Shown here one piece after another: positions 1 through 12,456 of a stretch of DNA of 64,000 bases. Position numbers and translations under genes: made by a program. The stretch covers positions 16,375,001 to 16,439,000 of the forward strand of contig CM065383.1 in NCBI GenBank assembly GCA_033060915.1, read 5' to 3'. Source of the DNA: Euryodendron excelsum. Lineage: Eukaryota > Streptophyta > Magnoliopsida > Ericales > Pentaphylacaceae. The notes under the pieces are model-generated. The model ran no database searches. It was not told the origin of the DNA and worked only from the letters and a program-made list of their open reading frames with translations. The stretch's first letter is position 1, and every line of letters starts with the position of its first letter.

Positions 1-699
1 ATTTTCCCCGAATACAGTCAATACAAGTGTCTAGGTCTCCAAAATCAAGTGACATAAGGATGTTATCTTTAATTAGCCTTTGAATTCTTTCTTTAAAAAT
101 GTGACCTAGACGCTTATGCCATAACATGGAAGACTGGTCTTTAATTCTAGGTCTTTTGGATACACTATTTTCAACATGGAAGGAGGCATACTCATTATCC
201 TATTTTAATTTCACCCTGTATAATCCATCAGATAAAAAACCATGTCCAACAATTTTGGAGTTGTAAAATAAATCAACCAAGCCATTTCGAAATTAAAAAA
301 CATATCCAAGTTTGTCCAAAGAAGAAATAGAAATCAAATTCCGTCTAAAAGACGGTACATAGGCAGTGTTTTTCAAAATAAGTTGAAAACCAATTTCTAA
401 ATTTAAAATAGCATCTCCTATGAACTCGACCCTAACTATGCTATCATCTCCAACTCTAAGCTTGGCCTCACTCTCACTTGGCATCCACTTGCTTCTGAAT
501 CCCTGCAAAGACATGACAACATGAACAGTTGCACCACTGTCAAACCACTAAGAATTTGATGGGACACTAACGAAATTAGATTCAAAGCAAGTTAAGGCAA
601 GTGAGTTACCTCCTTCCTGTTTCTTCTTATTTTCTAACCAGGACTTGTGCCTATGACAATCTTTCTTTATGTGGCCTTCTTTCCTACAGAAAAACACTT
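1..699 (-). pseudogene. copia pol fragment: zinc knuckle, aspartic protease, GAG-pre-integrase
   Basis: In the frame adjacent to gag, the minus strand shows the end of a CX2CX4HX4C knuckle, then a stop (codon at 548-550) directly before a protease active-site FDSGAT motif. The 293-514 open segment follows, carrying the protease core ending in RRNLISISSLDKLGYVF. A second T-run length change near 292 shifts the frame again. Further downstream the LWHKRLGH and CIDC motifs of the GAG-pre-integrase domain are visible, up to the window edge. The order protease then pre-integrase fits copia pol. The accumulated breaks mark this as a dead copy. Confidence 0.8.
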
Positions 700-1494
700 G
701 ATGGCCTTCTTAATTGTAGTATTAGGACCTAAAGGATTGTGGGTCTGACTGTGACCTTTACCATGCCCTTTATTATCCTGACCTTTATGAGGGGTATTGG
801 CACTAGGTTTCTTATAATTCTTTCGATTCCCATGACTCTGCCTAGGAATGACTTTGGAATGAGAAACAAGCAAGGCAGACTCAGTTTTCTCTCTCTTAAG
901 CTTATCCTCCTCTAAGACACATTTGGTAATGAGATCATTTACTGTCCAAAACTCACTCTGGGTGTTGTAGGCAGTCTTTATCTGGCTGAACTCTGGTGGA
1001 AGGCTATTAAGAGCATGATGGACAATGAAATCATCAAGGAGGGTAACATTCAGACCTCTAAGTTTGGATTGGAGAAAAATAAGTTTCAAGACATATTCCC
1101 TTACCCCACTCTGGTTGTCATACCTCAAACTCGTGAGTTCATTCATCAGGGCTCCAGTCTCAGCCTTGCTGGATACTTGATATCTTTGTTCTATAGCCTC
1201 AAACAGTACTTTGGCATTGTTAGTCTCAAGCAGGCCAGTCAATAAGTGCTCAGGAATGGATCTCTTAATCGCTATGAGACTAAGTCGATTCGATCTGTCC
1301 CATTTTGCATATAATTCCTTCTCGGAAACAGAACTAGTATCAGTGATTGCAGCAGGTTCAGGTTCCCTCAAGGCCAAATCCAGATCAACAATACCCAAAG
1401 CAAACTCTATATCCTGCTTCCACTTCTTAAAGTTTGAACCATTCAACAGCACAACGGTAGTGTTATTGTTGTTAATTGCAAAGGAAACTGTCAT
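667..1494 (-). pseudogene. copia gag (UBN2-type capsid domain), frameshifted at the zinc knuckle
   Basis: An open frame of 275 codons starts at the ATG read from 1494 on the minus strand. It carries the features of plant copia Gag: an early LNGSNFKKWK block (residues about 17-26), the WDRSNRLSLIAIKRSIP region near residue 65, a central LTSLRYDNQSGVREYV block, and a basic Lys/His/Asn-rich tail. The frame ends just after the first Cys of the CCHC knuckle, because the T run there is one base short. The remaining knuckle residues continue in the neighbouring frame. Gag would package element RNA into virus-like particles. This copy can make only a knuckle-less capsid. The upstream leader is the one described at 1495-3164. 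Confidence 0.85.
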
Positions 1495-3164
1495 GGCAAC
1501 AAAAGAGGCAACATATCAATAGAATGAGGGCAGTAATTATATCAAGTATAAATAATAAGGATGTCCCGGTAAATCATTGCCGTCTCCCCTTTGGGCAGAG
1601 AGTGCAACATGCTATGAGGTCCCTCCCAGCCAGCCACCATATGAGATTGCCCAAGCACTTGAAAAAATAGTCCCCTTTGGGCAGACATGTATTTCAAAAG
1701 TTAGGCACTCTCGGTTCAGCTGCTGAATCACATCCCTGTCATTAAAGCACACAATAACCCCCTTTGGGTAGGTGATTGTATGCAATAACACAATGGACAC
1801 AGTCATATACCATATGTAAGAAAATCAGATTTAATGAGTGTACCCCTTTGGGCAGTAGCACCCATTTCAATCCAAAGTTCTTGTTATGACACTACTTGAT
1901 GTAAAAGTGCCTTGTATCACATCCAAGCATATCAAAATGCTTGCAATCACATCCTTATGGGCACATAGCCAAAAGTACCCAGTGATCATATATGTATTGC
2001 CTAAGCCATGTAATAAAATCATATTTTGCAATTTTCAACATGAAATGACGATTTTAAGCACCTAAAAGGACTTACGGGAGAGAGAATAGTTTTTAGGGAT
2101 CTAACTAGGGAGAGTACACACTACCAATAGATTTAGAAGGTTGAAAACAAGTTATCTATATAAAATTACCTAAGATGTACACATGGTTTTCAAGAAAACG
2201 CAAAAACAACCCCTAAAATAAGCCAAAAACGAACTCTAAATAGCAATTATTATTTTATGTATCAAACCAGAGAGAGTACCATATTCCATGATGTTTAAAG
2301 AGTTGAAAACATGTTACCTATAAAAAAATCTTCAAAAAATTACGCACGGTTTTTGAGAAAATGCAAAAAAATGCACTTTTTTAGCCTCAAAAAATACTAA
2401 ACAGTCCCTAAAAATTCTAAACAAATAATATTTAGAATCTTCAATCCAAGAGAAACATTTTTTATTTTTTGACAGACCCCAAAATCTGTCTCACGCGCCC
2501 AGACTCTCCATAGGCTGAGAGTGGGCTTTGTTTGGCCTCCCTTGAGTCATCTCGGTTATCTTCCTTACCCGCCGGGTCAAACTCGACCCGGATTTCTGCA
2601 AAACAAACCCGGTTCGCTGAAAATCGATTTTTAGCCCGATTTTCACCCCAAATTCGACATTTTGAGCAAAATTTTTGCTATTTTACTACACATACAAGGT
2701 CTCTAAACATCACTAAACATGTTTATGATAATTTTAAGGTGAAAAAACACATGATTTTAAAATTTCCAAGAACCCTAGATTCAGCCATGGCGGCTAGGGT
2801 TTCAAAACTCGATTTTTCTTGCACAAAACTTATACTAACAGATTCGTATGCCATACAGTAATAAGAATATGTAATATATCACAAGGATATGCATGAAAAA
2901 CATCATATTCAAGAATTTTACAAGAAATTTTAAGTTTTTCACCCGAAACTTCAAAAAATCATAACTTTCTCTACGAATAGAGTTAGGTTACAATCTTTAT
3001 ATCAAAACGTTCGTTGTTCAGAGAGGAACAAAAGCCCCTTATTAATTTTATGAAAAAAAAGTCATCTATTGTTCGGATTAAATCATGCAAGATTCGAGTT
3101 TAACAACTTATAATCGAGTTTAACAAGTTCAAATCACACAATAAGTCCCTAATTCACATATATT
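1495..3164 (-). other. Long untranslated leader of the copia element with phased and tandem repeats
   Basis: There is no convincing reading frame here. On the plus strand the 12-mer CCCCTTTGGGCA (or GTA) occurs at 1586, 1672, 1759 and 1843, spaced 86, 87 and 84 bp apart. The sequence between the motifs is not alike. A separate direct duplication with a period near 160 bp covers about 2111-2330; both units carry GAGAGTAC, GTTGAAAACA and a TTTT(C/G)A(A/G)GAAAA block. Such leaders can carry packaging or translation signals, but that role is inference. Confidence 0.6.
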
Positions 3165-3178
3165 AGGTTCTGATACCA
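3165..3178 (-). other. Primer binding site (initiator Met-tRNA type)
   Basis: The minus strand reads TGGTATCAGAACCT, one base off the usual TGGTATCAGAGCC primer site complementary to the 3' end of plant initiator methionine tRNA. It lies 2 nt inside the LTR, where reverse transcription of minus-strand DNA would start. Confidence 0.8.
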
Positions 3179-3180
3179 CA

Positions 3181-3659
3181 TGTAAACTTCAAAATAGATA
3201 ATAATATTGACCTAGATTATATACGAATATAGGAACTTAATAGAAAACAAAACTGAATGAGGAAACTTATTTGTTTGCTCCATGATTTCACGAATCCCTT
3301 TGGAGCGGCGATTAATCTCGAACAAGACTTCTTGGAGGTTGGTCTTCCTCTCTGTACCCACTACTGTATGACGGAATTTTATGAAAAACTGTCTGATGAT
3401 TGTGGGAAGAGAGGGGACCTAACCTCTATATATATAGGAAACCCTAGCTACATTGGACTCTTTCATGAAAGGCTCAATTGGCTAATTAGGCCCATACTAA
3501 TTACCGTCAACCAACATTGATAATAAATGCACACTAGCCTATGTATAATAGATCACAATTTTATTAGGCTTACCATGTTTGTCTCATCCAGACTTGGGTT
3601 CAACCTGTGTTTAGAAAATACTCACAAATAATGTGAGTTCAATCAAGAATAATCTAACA
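3181..3659 (-). repeat. 5' LTR of the copia element
   Basis: The 479-bp block starts and ends with the TG...CA dinucleotides expected of an LTR. On the minus strand it opens TGTTAGATTATTC and closes TTTACA, two bases from the primer binding site. A TATATATA run at about 3428-3437 followed by purine-rich sequence is the likely TATA box on the minus strand. The outer flank is a (TA)n tract, so the 5-bp target duplication cannot be read with confidence. Confidence 0.75.
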
Positions 3660-3896
3660 ATATATATATATATATATATATATTAGCCATTTGAAAAGAA
3701 AGGGTGAAAACAAGACGCAAGTGTAGCCAAGCAGATTTTAATCTTTTGAAGCCTTTGATGTTTCTGTTGATCCCAAAAACGGATTTGGCAACAGAGTTTC
3801 CAAAAACTTAATAAGAAACTTCTTAGATGTTTCATCATGATCGTTACATTGCCAAAACTCGAAAAGTCACGTGGTATATTTCTTATGAGCCCTAAC

Positions 3897-3932
<36 letters not shown>

Positions 3933-6070
3933 TGTGTGTGTGTTTGTGTGTGTGTCCTTGTATGCAATGCAAGTCTGTAGCTAGAGTAACACTATGCTGA
4001 GATTTCCTCAACATCTCTTAGGTGATATTGCTGACGTAAATTATGTTCACCCATCAGAAACAAGAAGCAGAATGCATTCATGTTAGTTAGGTTGATTTGG
4101 ATGAAACAAAATGCATTCAAGATCACATTAATCAATTATTTTTCTAATTTGATGAAGAGCAGATTAGTTCGGGCTGTGAAGTTATTTTCTATGCTTTTGG
4201 AACCAGACTAATCTATAGAACGGTCTTATACACGCAACACTATTAACATGCAGAATCTAGTTTTCGCAGGCGAACATACATTTCTAGCTAATTAATGCCT
4301 GAATTTTAATGAACCAGTGGGATCCCTCCCCTATCCTGTACACCTTATATTCATCACATAGGAGAAAAGATATAAGGTATGTTTGGTACTTGAGGAAGAG
4401 AAGAGAAAAAAAAATGTTTATTCCCTCCTCTTGTTTAGTTTGTAGAGTAGAAAGTTAGTTTTTTATCACTTTTTTTTTTCAATTTTTTGGAAATTCGAAC
4501 AAGAAAAGACATCAATTTACCATCCTATTTCTCTCTCATTTCTCCCTCCCTTCTTTTCTATTTTCCTCACTATTTTTTTTTTCATCAGGTCTAAAACTAA
4601 ATCTCAAACCCACCAAAATAAAATTTATGATTCCCAAGCCCACCCATTTAATCTATAAATATTTTATATTTAAAAATAATGTCAACTAATATAAAATTTT
4701 AATACATAAATATATTAAAATATTAAAAATATATTATTATATATATATATATATTGGGCCGGGCCGGGCCAAGCTTGATACACAATTTTCAAGCTCGCCT
4801 ATTAATTTAATTGGGCCTAAAAAAAATTCTAAACACTGTAAATGATGGGGGGAGCTATCAGACCCATGGTCATCTGTGCTTCATGGTATGTGCCCAAATA
4901 ATGAGACTTACAACTTTATTTTTTTCTTTTTTGTTTTAAGTTTTTCGTTTTTCTATAGAGTTTCTATACCTTCAACTGACTACTCTTTTGAGTTTGGGCA
5001 GAGTTATCATTTACACGAACTAGGTAAACTTCATATATTGTATAAATAATGGTTAGCCACACAATTATAGGAAGGATTGAACTTGAGATCTGTCACTTAA
5101 TATAAGATTCAACCGAGTATGAGATTCAACGGACCATTGAGCCATCTTATGGTTATTAGAATTACTAGTTACTTCGGCACGAGCCTCATTAGCAAGTTGC
5201 ATTATTTATGGTATCACACACTTTGGTAATTGTAGGCTTACCTCTTTGGGAGACCATAAATAATGTAACTTGCTATGTAACATTTTTTTAAAAGCCTATT
5301 TATTTAAAACAAATTAATGTTACTGAAATAATAAAACATCACATGTTATAATTTAATAGGATGAACACTGAAAACTTGATACAACCTAGCAACTTGACTT
5401 TCTGGCTTGGCATATGTGTATCATTCATGATAAATTTGGATCACCCATTGTTTTTTGTTTTTTTGTTTCAGCTAACCGGTTATCCGAGCCAACTTGCACT
5501 CACCTCGGCTAATATTAAAGCCTGTGCAGTTCTCCGGTCCTACACAAACTGAGTAATTACTGGACCAAAAACTCTTAGGGTGGTCCTAACGAATTGATAA
5601 CACATAAGAACTTTTGAACTTGAGAATTAGATAGTAGCAAACCCCTAAATCCCAAACTTTGACCACCAAGCCAATCCTTTAATATTGATCACCCTTTGCT
5701 TTTGAGGTGGACAATACAATCACTAGAGGTTTCATGTCCAAGTCCATAGATAATGAGATACGCCTTGAGTGGACAACGGGTAGGCCAATTTTCAACTATC
5801 AGGCCCATTAGAAATGTAAATTGGTAATCTAATTAGGTCAAACTTCCTTGGCCTAGCTAAGGCCTAATCATCCTGTTCATAAGAGAAAATTCGATTTTTA
5901 CATGATTTTTCATAAAAATAAAGAAAAATTCAATCAGTATGGCATGACAATGATATTTTAAAAATTATAAACTAAAATAATAAATATTTTAGTTTGAACT
6001 TAAATGATCCCAAATAGTCATTTCATCATGTATGAAAATTTTGTAAATTATGCTCATATACCGTTACTCA

Positions 6071-6074
<4 letters not shown>

Positions 6075-6125
<51 letters not shown>
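6075..6125. repeat. (GA)n microsatellite
   Basis: An uninterrupted run of about 25 GA units in intergenic DNA. Confidence 0.95.
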
Positions 6126-6130
<5 letters not shown>

Positions 6131-8585
6131 ATGCACAGACATAGCACATGAGCCTAGAATACATAATCAGTGCTATGAGCCAAATTCTATATAATTAATT
6201 AGTAGCATTGTAACAGAGTAACAAATAATAGGGCCCCGAGAAATGGTTGTAGCCTTCTGTATCTATATATTATTGTTCTTATTAATATTATAATTACTTT
6301 TTTTTTTAATTTTCTCTCCACCCTTTTGTAACACTGTGTACATAAACACTTCCAAATAAGTTTTTATTTAACAAATACTGTTAGATGAAATTAAACTTAA
6401 ATTACATTTTTCAGTCCCAAAGTTTATACTAAAACTTACTTTGGTCACTTATTTTTAAATTATGACGGTCAACCTTCTACACCTACAGTTAATTGTAATG
6501 TGAACGTTCCGTTAGCTATCGTTTGTTGTCTAGCTAACGGATAATGTCTGTATGAAGTGTGGGTTGCTAATCCTGGGGTGTTAAATTTTTTTTTTTACTC
6601 TTAAAACAATTACAAGTAAAAAAAATTAATTATAATAATTAGTACCCTGCACTTTATACATAATTTTACTTTAGCCCCTGATGGACAATTTCTATTAAAT
6701 AGAGAGTGAAAGTTTTACATTGTAACTTGACCATAAATATAAAAATTTAATTATTTTATTTTAAAATGAGAGTCTAATGCGGTTTCAGTTAAAATGCAAC
6801 AGTGGTAAAGTGATTTACCTAAATTTCTATTGTGTAATCTTTAACGTGGGGTGCCTCCAGCATGTACGCGGGACTGCCTTCTTTTTCTTTTTTTCTCGCA
6901 ATCATGCACCTGCAACCCCGGTAATTGTATGTTAGTTATTGGATATCTCACTTCGAAATTACGTAACAAAACATCTAACCATGTTTAATATAGAATAAAA
7001 TATTGAGTACAATTATTCATTTGGTACAAGAAGTCCATAAAATTAAATCATTATTACATCTGTCGTGGGCCAAGACATACTAGCTTCCTGCTGATAATTT
7101 TGACATTTTCATGAACTACTTTACAACTATTATGATATTTATGATAATAAGGGATCGTTTGATTTTTCAACCAGACAAATAGTTTCGGTATTAAAAGGTT
7201 TAGAATTGACAATCTTAGAATTAATAATACCAAACAATTATCCGTTGTTTGTTTGCACATGAGATAAAGGGTAGGATTTATCTTATCTTGTGCATGTTTT
7301 TTAGATTAAATATGAGAAATGACCGTATTACCCTTCATTATATATTATTAGCCTATAATATAAATAATATAATAGTACAACATTATAAGCTAGGGCATGT
7401 ACATTTTATGGTATAAATTTATACAAATGTAATATGAAATAATTTAACTATAATACAATATATATATATATATATATAATAGTATAATAATAACAATAAT
7501 ACAATATTATAGGCTAGGAATATAATAATATAATATTAGAGTCTAGGACAAGTATATTATATTATAAAAATTATACCTATATAGAATTCATGTATAGTAT
7601 AATATAATGTAATGTAATGTACTATTAAATATTATTAATATTATACAATATACAACATCATGTTATGATATAAAATTTATACAGATATATAATATAATAT
7701 ATTATTGTGATTTGTTATATATTATATTATATTATAATATAATATTATTTTTATATAATTATAATGTATATAATATATACAGTATATAATAGTGTATAAT
7801 GTGTTGGGAATGGACATTTTAGTTATTTCAATTTTCATCTTAGTCCGAAACTATGTGACTCACCTCCCCTAGGACAGAATAAGACCTAGTATAGAGTCTT
7901 GTGAGTCCAAGTCGAATAGTTTGTCCAGTCCCGACTTGGACTGGAAATCAAACAAACCTTAAGGGTTTTAACATGCTTGTGTGGATATAAAATTAATAAG
8001 ATAACTTGAATTCATCTACAGAGAGACACCATTGAGTGGTTATAAAATCAACAAGATAAGGTGAATGCATCTAGAGAGAGACACTATTGAGTCCAGACTT
8101 TTCCATGCTTGAAGGCTGAATTCTTAGGTTCGACCTTGCTCTAAATAGATAATAAAATTCAGAAGATATCTACTAACTACTTCATGCAATTTAGTAGATG
8201 GATTTTGAAAAATATTTTCCATTCTCCAGAGCCAGAAAAATTGAATTTCATAATAAAAATAACACATAAAATGCTTTAGCAGAAACCTTTCAAAAACCCC
8301 ATATTTAGGAAATTGTATAGAAGTGTTTTGAGGCTTCAAAATAATCGGTACATACATCAAATCCAAATGATAATTTTTTTTTCACTTTTCTTTATTTCAA
8401 TTTCTAAAAATTCAACAAACAAAAGAAAGAATGAAAACAAATGAGAATTAGCGTTTCTACAATTTTTTGGACATTGAATATCTGATTGACTAGAAAATAC
8501 AATCTTATAGATAAAATCTCATTGATATGCAAATTGCCGCTTTAAGTTTATAGCCTTTCTTTCGGATACTCAATAATATTTTGAT

Positions 8586-8767
8586 TAGTAATGCTATACA
8601 AATAAAAAAATTGTATAAAAAATTACACAGAACGATATGATAAATCATGATCTTATAATTATTTAGTAAAAAACTGATCAAGATGACTTAAATTTTAAAA
8701 AAAACGCCACTTCGGTATCATTCTTGTGAGGTTTCTTTATGAAAATTGTATGAAAATAGAACATTAG
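8586..8767. mobile_element. 182-bp MITE with 9-bp target duplication
   Basis: The element is flanked by perfect copies of TATTTTGAT (8577-8585 and 8768-8776). Its ends are imperfect inverted repeats: TAGTAATGCTAT on the left and CTAATGTTCTAT read inward from the right. There is no coding capacity. Related short elements with the same AGTAA.(A/G)CTATA(C/T) end lie at 38391 and 39286. A 9-bp duplication suggests mobilisation by a Mutator-type transposase, which is inference. Confidence 0.65.
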
Positions 8768-9194
8768 TATTTTGATAAGTGCACAATGCTCGTATTACTT
8801 TCTCAATTGTTGAGCATGCACAAGACATGACAAACACACCAGAGATAGTACCTCAAAAATTGAATCACCAGTGGGCCCGGCCCGAGACCCAATGGCCCAC
8901 CCTGGACTGGGAAGGGCAGCACGGGCTTCATACCACAAAAAATGTTTTGTATCTTGCGAGCAGATGGGATATGATGACTGGTGATGAGGACGTTTGACAT
9001 GCCTCTAATTTTTCTAAGGCATCACTTACTTTCTCTTAGTTTAATTTGAGCCTTACTGTGATTTGGGTAAAAATTTTGTAACTATGAAGTTCAAAAATAA
9101 ATATATAACTTATTGTGGTTTGAATTTATTCATAACTCTGTACTCTATAGTTTAAAAATAAACTGTTAGAAGTTTTTATAATTTTTTCTCTCCA

Positions 9195-9911
9195 AAATAA
9201 ACTATTAAGAAAATGATTTTGTCCTAATATGTCAAAATAGAAGGATGACCATCATAGAGGTGCTTTTGTCATTTTATCTAATCTGAGTTTTATTTATTTT
9301 GTAAATAAATTTAAATTATAATGAGTTATATGTTTACTTTTAAATCTTTATTTGATTTTTTATATTCTAAGAAGGAAAAGTATAAGTACCACTTTAATTT
9401 GCTCTCCATGTGGTATCCTTCCAAGTCTCCCCACCATTGTTACTCATGTTTGCTTTTTGTCTATGCCCTTGGTATCACTTAGTTGGATTTGATAGAAGTT
9501 GTAATGAATTGAAGGAGGATGGATTGGTTTGAGCTCACATGGAAAATAGACGGTAACTGTTAATGAAGTGTTATTTTGTTGCAAAGGTATTTTTATTATT
9601 TTATCTCTTTAAAATGAATAATAAAAATATAATTTTATCCTTTAATGTCAAAATCTATGAATTACATTTGTAGATGCGTTTTTATCATTCACCTAATCTT
9701 TATGAAGGTAAAATATAATTACTACAGGTAATCACTCCAACTATACGAAGTGAAGTGTGATTAGCCCCTCAATTTGCTCTTAATTTGGTAAACTTCCAAG
9801 CCTCACCACCATTTTCATTCATGTTTGCTTTTTGTCTATCCCCGTGGTATTACTTTAGTTGGTTGGATTTGATAGAAGTTGTAATGAATTTAAAGCAGGA
9901 GATGGACTGGT
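9195..9911. repeat. Diverged tandem duplication, unit about 0.4 kb
   Basis: Two direct copies start near 9195 and 9605. Shared blocks include ATGTCAAAAT (9230/9646), ATCTAATCT versus ACCTAATCT, a CATGTTTGCTTTTTGTCTAT block (9446/9821), and GGATTTGATAGAAGTTGTAA. The offset drops from about 416 to 375 bp, so indels followed the duplication. No gene is seen. Confidence 0.75.
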
Positions 9912-11819
9912 AGGAGGGCCCATTCCCTAATTGCTCATCTCCTTAAACAAAAAAAATGGGTTTGTGGAAGGGTTTCTTTCTTCTCACATGCATGGTTCTC
10001 CAATCAAGGAGGAATGATAATTAAGGTCTTCCTTTACTTGCTTCTGACACCACATGGATTGCCCTATTAGTTTTTATTTATTTATTTTGGGTCAAATAGG
10101 TCCCCGCCAACCCCCAATTCATTTGGCAGCCTTTCATTTGCCTCTACTTTGGGTTTGGGGGGTTCATGAACATATTCAAAGCCACAACACTGCTTTACAT
10201 TTAACCTTTAATGTCCTGGCACAATAGGTCAAAGAATAATAATTCTATCAGAAAAGAGACTAGTGCATATTCTGAAAGCAGAAAACAGTTGCAAGCAAAG
10301 TTCACCTGCCTGCCGCTAGATAACCTTTGTTATTTATTCAGTAAGCCCCCGAGAATTAGGCCTACATGGGGTGGTGCATTTTTTTTTTGCTGAACAGATA
10401 TGAAGGCTGTCATGTGCTGTAGTTAGTTTAATGCCATGTTAACCTAATGAATGTGGCATGCAATTACTTTAAGTTTAAGTGATAAATGCTGAGCAGTTAA
10501 TCCATTTTAACGGGTTGTGTTGGATTTGATTTCTTAAAAAAAACAAAATCAATTGAGTTAGTCCGGTTGATTAAGATTCTTAGTCCCCTTCAAGAAATTA
10601 AAGAGCTTGACTCTTGTTAAGTGTAACAGTTGGCTATAAGAAATTTATCCTTATGAATACCCTAGTTCCGGCGTGCGTATAATATAATCCGAATATTCTA
10701 GATTGCTGAACCAAAATTTAAAAAAAAAAAAAAAAGTAAATGCTGAGTAGTTCACCTCAGATGGTGCTCATTCAACATGCAAGATGAAGGGTTGGCTGAA
10801 TGTTTAAAGGCTCATAAAATTTCCGGGCCAATCATTGACGTGAAAAATACATAGATGTAACATGCAGGATGGAGAGGATGTGTATATATTAAGTATAACA
10901 GGCCACCTTTCAAATTATTTCATCCATAGAAATCAAAACATCTTTGTCAAAAAGATGGCACATATTACTTAAGAAAAATGTATGTGAGTCACTTATGAGT
11001 GACATTATACAAACAACATTGGTGTATATATACAGAACGATGTAACTGTTTGTGTTAAAAAATTTGTAATATCATTTTTTTTATTATTTTTACTCTTCAT
11101 TTTGAACAAATTCACATGACGTAATTAGTTGTGATTTAAATATTTGTAAGGACATGTAAGAGCCATCATGATCACATAAATAATTTTTCAATGAGAATAC
11201 TTTTTTTTTTATTATGCGATCAAAGATATTGGGTCAGTTTATGTGTACTTTAATTAATTCTCTTTTTAATTTAGTTAAAAGCAAATCACAAACGCTAAAA
11301 TTAAGAACTCACAATAAATAAATCGCCCTGCGACATGACCCAAACAATTGCCAAACCTTTGAACTTAGAATGTGACCATCCCCATGCCCACTGAGCCACC
11401 TTTCGGGGTTAATTTCTCATTTTATTTTAGTATCCATAGTTATAGAATATTCTTTTTTGGGTTGCTAATATGCCATAACAGATTAGAAGTTTTAAGGTCA
11501 TTTGATATTCAACCTGATAGAGCTTTTGTATATCTAAAACTCATTATCATTTAGAGAAGTGACTAGAAATCTCACCTAATTCCAACTCTCTACGGATGAT
11601 AAGAATTCAGTAATTTCATAGACCTCGAATTCAGTTGAGTCATTTCGTCGTCTATAGCATAATAAGCGTGTATACAAATATTCAAACAACACTCTATCTT
11701 TAGTAATTTTGGTCAAGTTTTTCTTAGATTTGGCTGGTACAGAAACCAGAATCGACGGAACGGTGAAAAACGACGAAGACTTCTTCAGCGACTCCACTCT
11801 CTACCCCCATTTCACGCGA

Positions 11820-11977
11820 TCCTCACAACTCTCTCTCTCTCTCTGAATCTCATTACACATAGAGAGACGATTTGGCGTTTGCTGAAGATGATGGTCCAAT
11901 CCCAGCAACACACCACCGACATTCCCTGAGAAGGACCCAGAATTCTCTCAGAACCCAAGGTAAAAATCACACAAACT

Positions 11978-12011
<34 letters not shown>

Positions 12012-12456
12012 AACGTTCTAGATTAAAGGAAATTATTTAACAAAAAATGGGGAACCAAGAGAAAAAAAAAAACAAGGACGATGACAGTCTGTAACTGGGG
12101 ACCAATGCCATTGAAAATACAACACCAAACAGTGGTCTTCGTCTCCAAGCTTAAAAAATAGGAGCCCTGTTTTAATGGTGCATGAGACAAAACAGTGAAC
12201 ACAATAATGTAATGTGGGTGATTTAGCGATTTAACTCATGATTAGTTCTTTTATGCAGATTCATGATTGTGGGTGGGTGGCTGCAGAGGTCCGTTTTGGC
12301 CCTTGTGTTTCGTACAAGCACAACAATACTGAAGAGAGAAAGCTAGTATGGTTTAATTATGGGTCTCAATTAGAAGAGTGATGAAAATGTAGTGTATAGG
12401 ATTGCATTTTTGCCGATATTGTTTGGGTGAGAACAGAGGTCAGAGAGAGGTGGAGA
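11820..12456 (+). promoter_or_regulatory. Probable 5' leader of the kinesin gene, with an intron and upstream ORFs
   Basis: A CT-rich tract (11829-11845) is followed by a short ORF (11888-11929, 13 codons plus stop) and then CCAAG|GTAAAA at 11959/11960, a good splice donor before a long (CT)n run. Possible acceptors are TTATGCAG ending 12258 or GAACAG ending 12436. If the first is used, the mature leader keeps a 27-codon upstream ORF (12263-12346) and several minimal ones. The transcription start and exact splice are inferred from sequence context only. Confidence 0.45.

Larger units (their letters stand above)
1..3659 (-). mobile_element. Ty1/copia LTR retrotransposon, 5' part (LTR, leader, gag, start of pol), degenerate
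   Basis: Read on the minus strand, the order is LTR (3181-3659), primer binding site, a long non-coding leader, gag (667-1494), then zinc knuckle, aspartic protease and the GAG-pre-integrase region running off the window at base 1. This order is that of Ty1/copia. The coding part is broken by at least two one-base length changes in T runs and one in-frame stop, so the copy is not autonomous. The integrase, reverse transcriptase, RNase H and 3' LTR would lie outside the window, so the second target-site duplication cannot be checked. The leader of about 1.67 kb between primer site and gag is long for a copia element. Confidence 0.88.
3660..11819. other. AT-rich intergenic DNA, no supported gene
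   Basis: Both strands are broken by frequent stops and no frame shows a recognisable domain. It holds simple repeats: (TA)n at 3661-3682, TA/GA/GT at 3897-3956, (GA)n at 6075-6125 and an ATA-dominated stretch at 7300-7810. There is also a GGGCC tandem at 4757-4771, a short direct duplication at about 7980-8090 (both copies carry CTA.AGAGAGACAC.ATTGAGT), one MITE (8586-8767) and a 0.4-kb tandem duplication (9195-9911). No promoter or RNA gene could be assigned. Confidence 0.7.

Noticed and set aside
8779..8997. Overlapping plus and minus frames of about 65-72 codons
   Set aside because: Both are short, lack domains and splice context, and overlap each other antisense.
11576..11797. Minus-strand 73-codon frame upstream of the kinesin leader, suggesting a divergent gene
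   Set aside because: No family match, no promoter or splice support, and it lies in the expected kinesin promoter.
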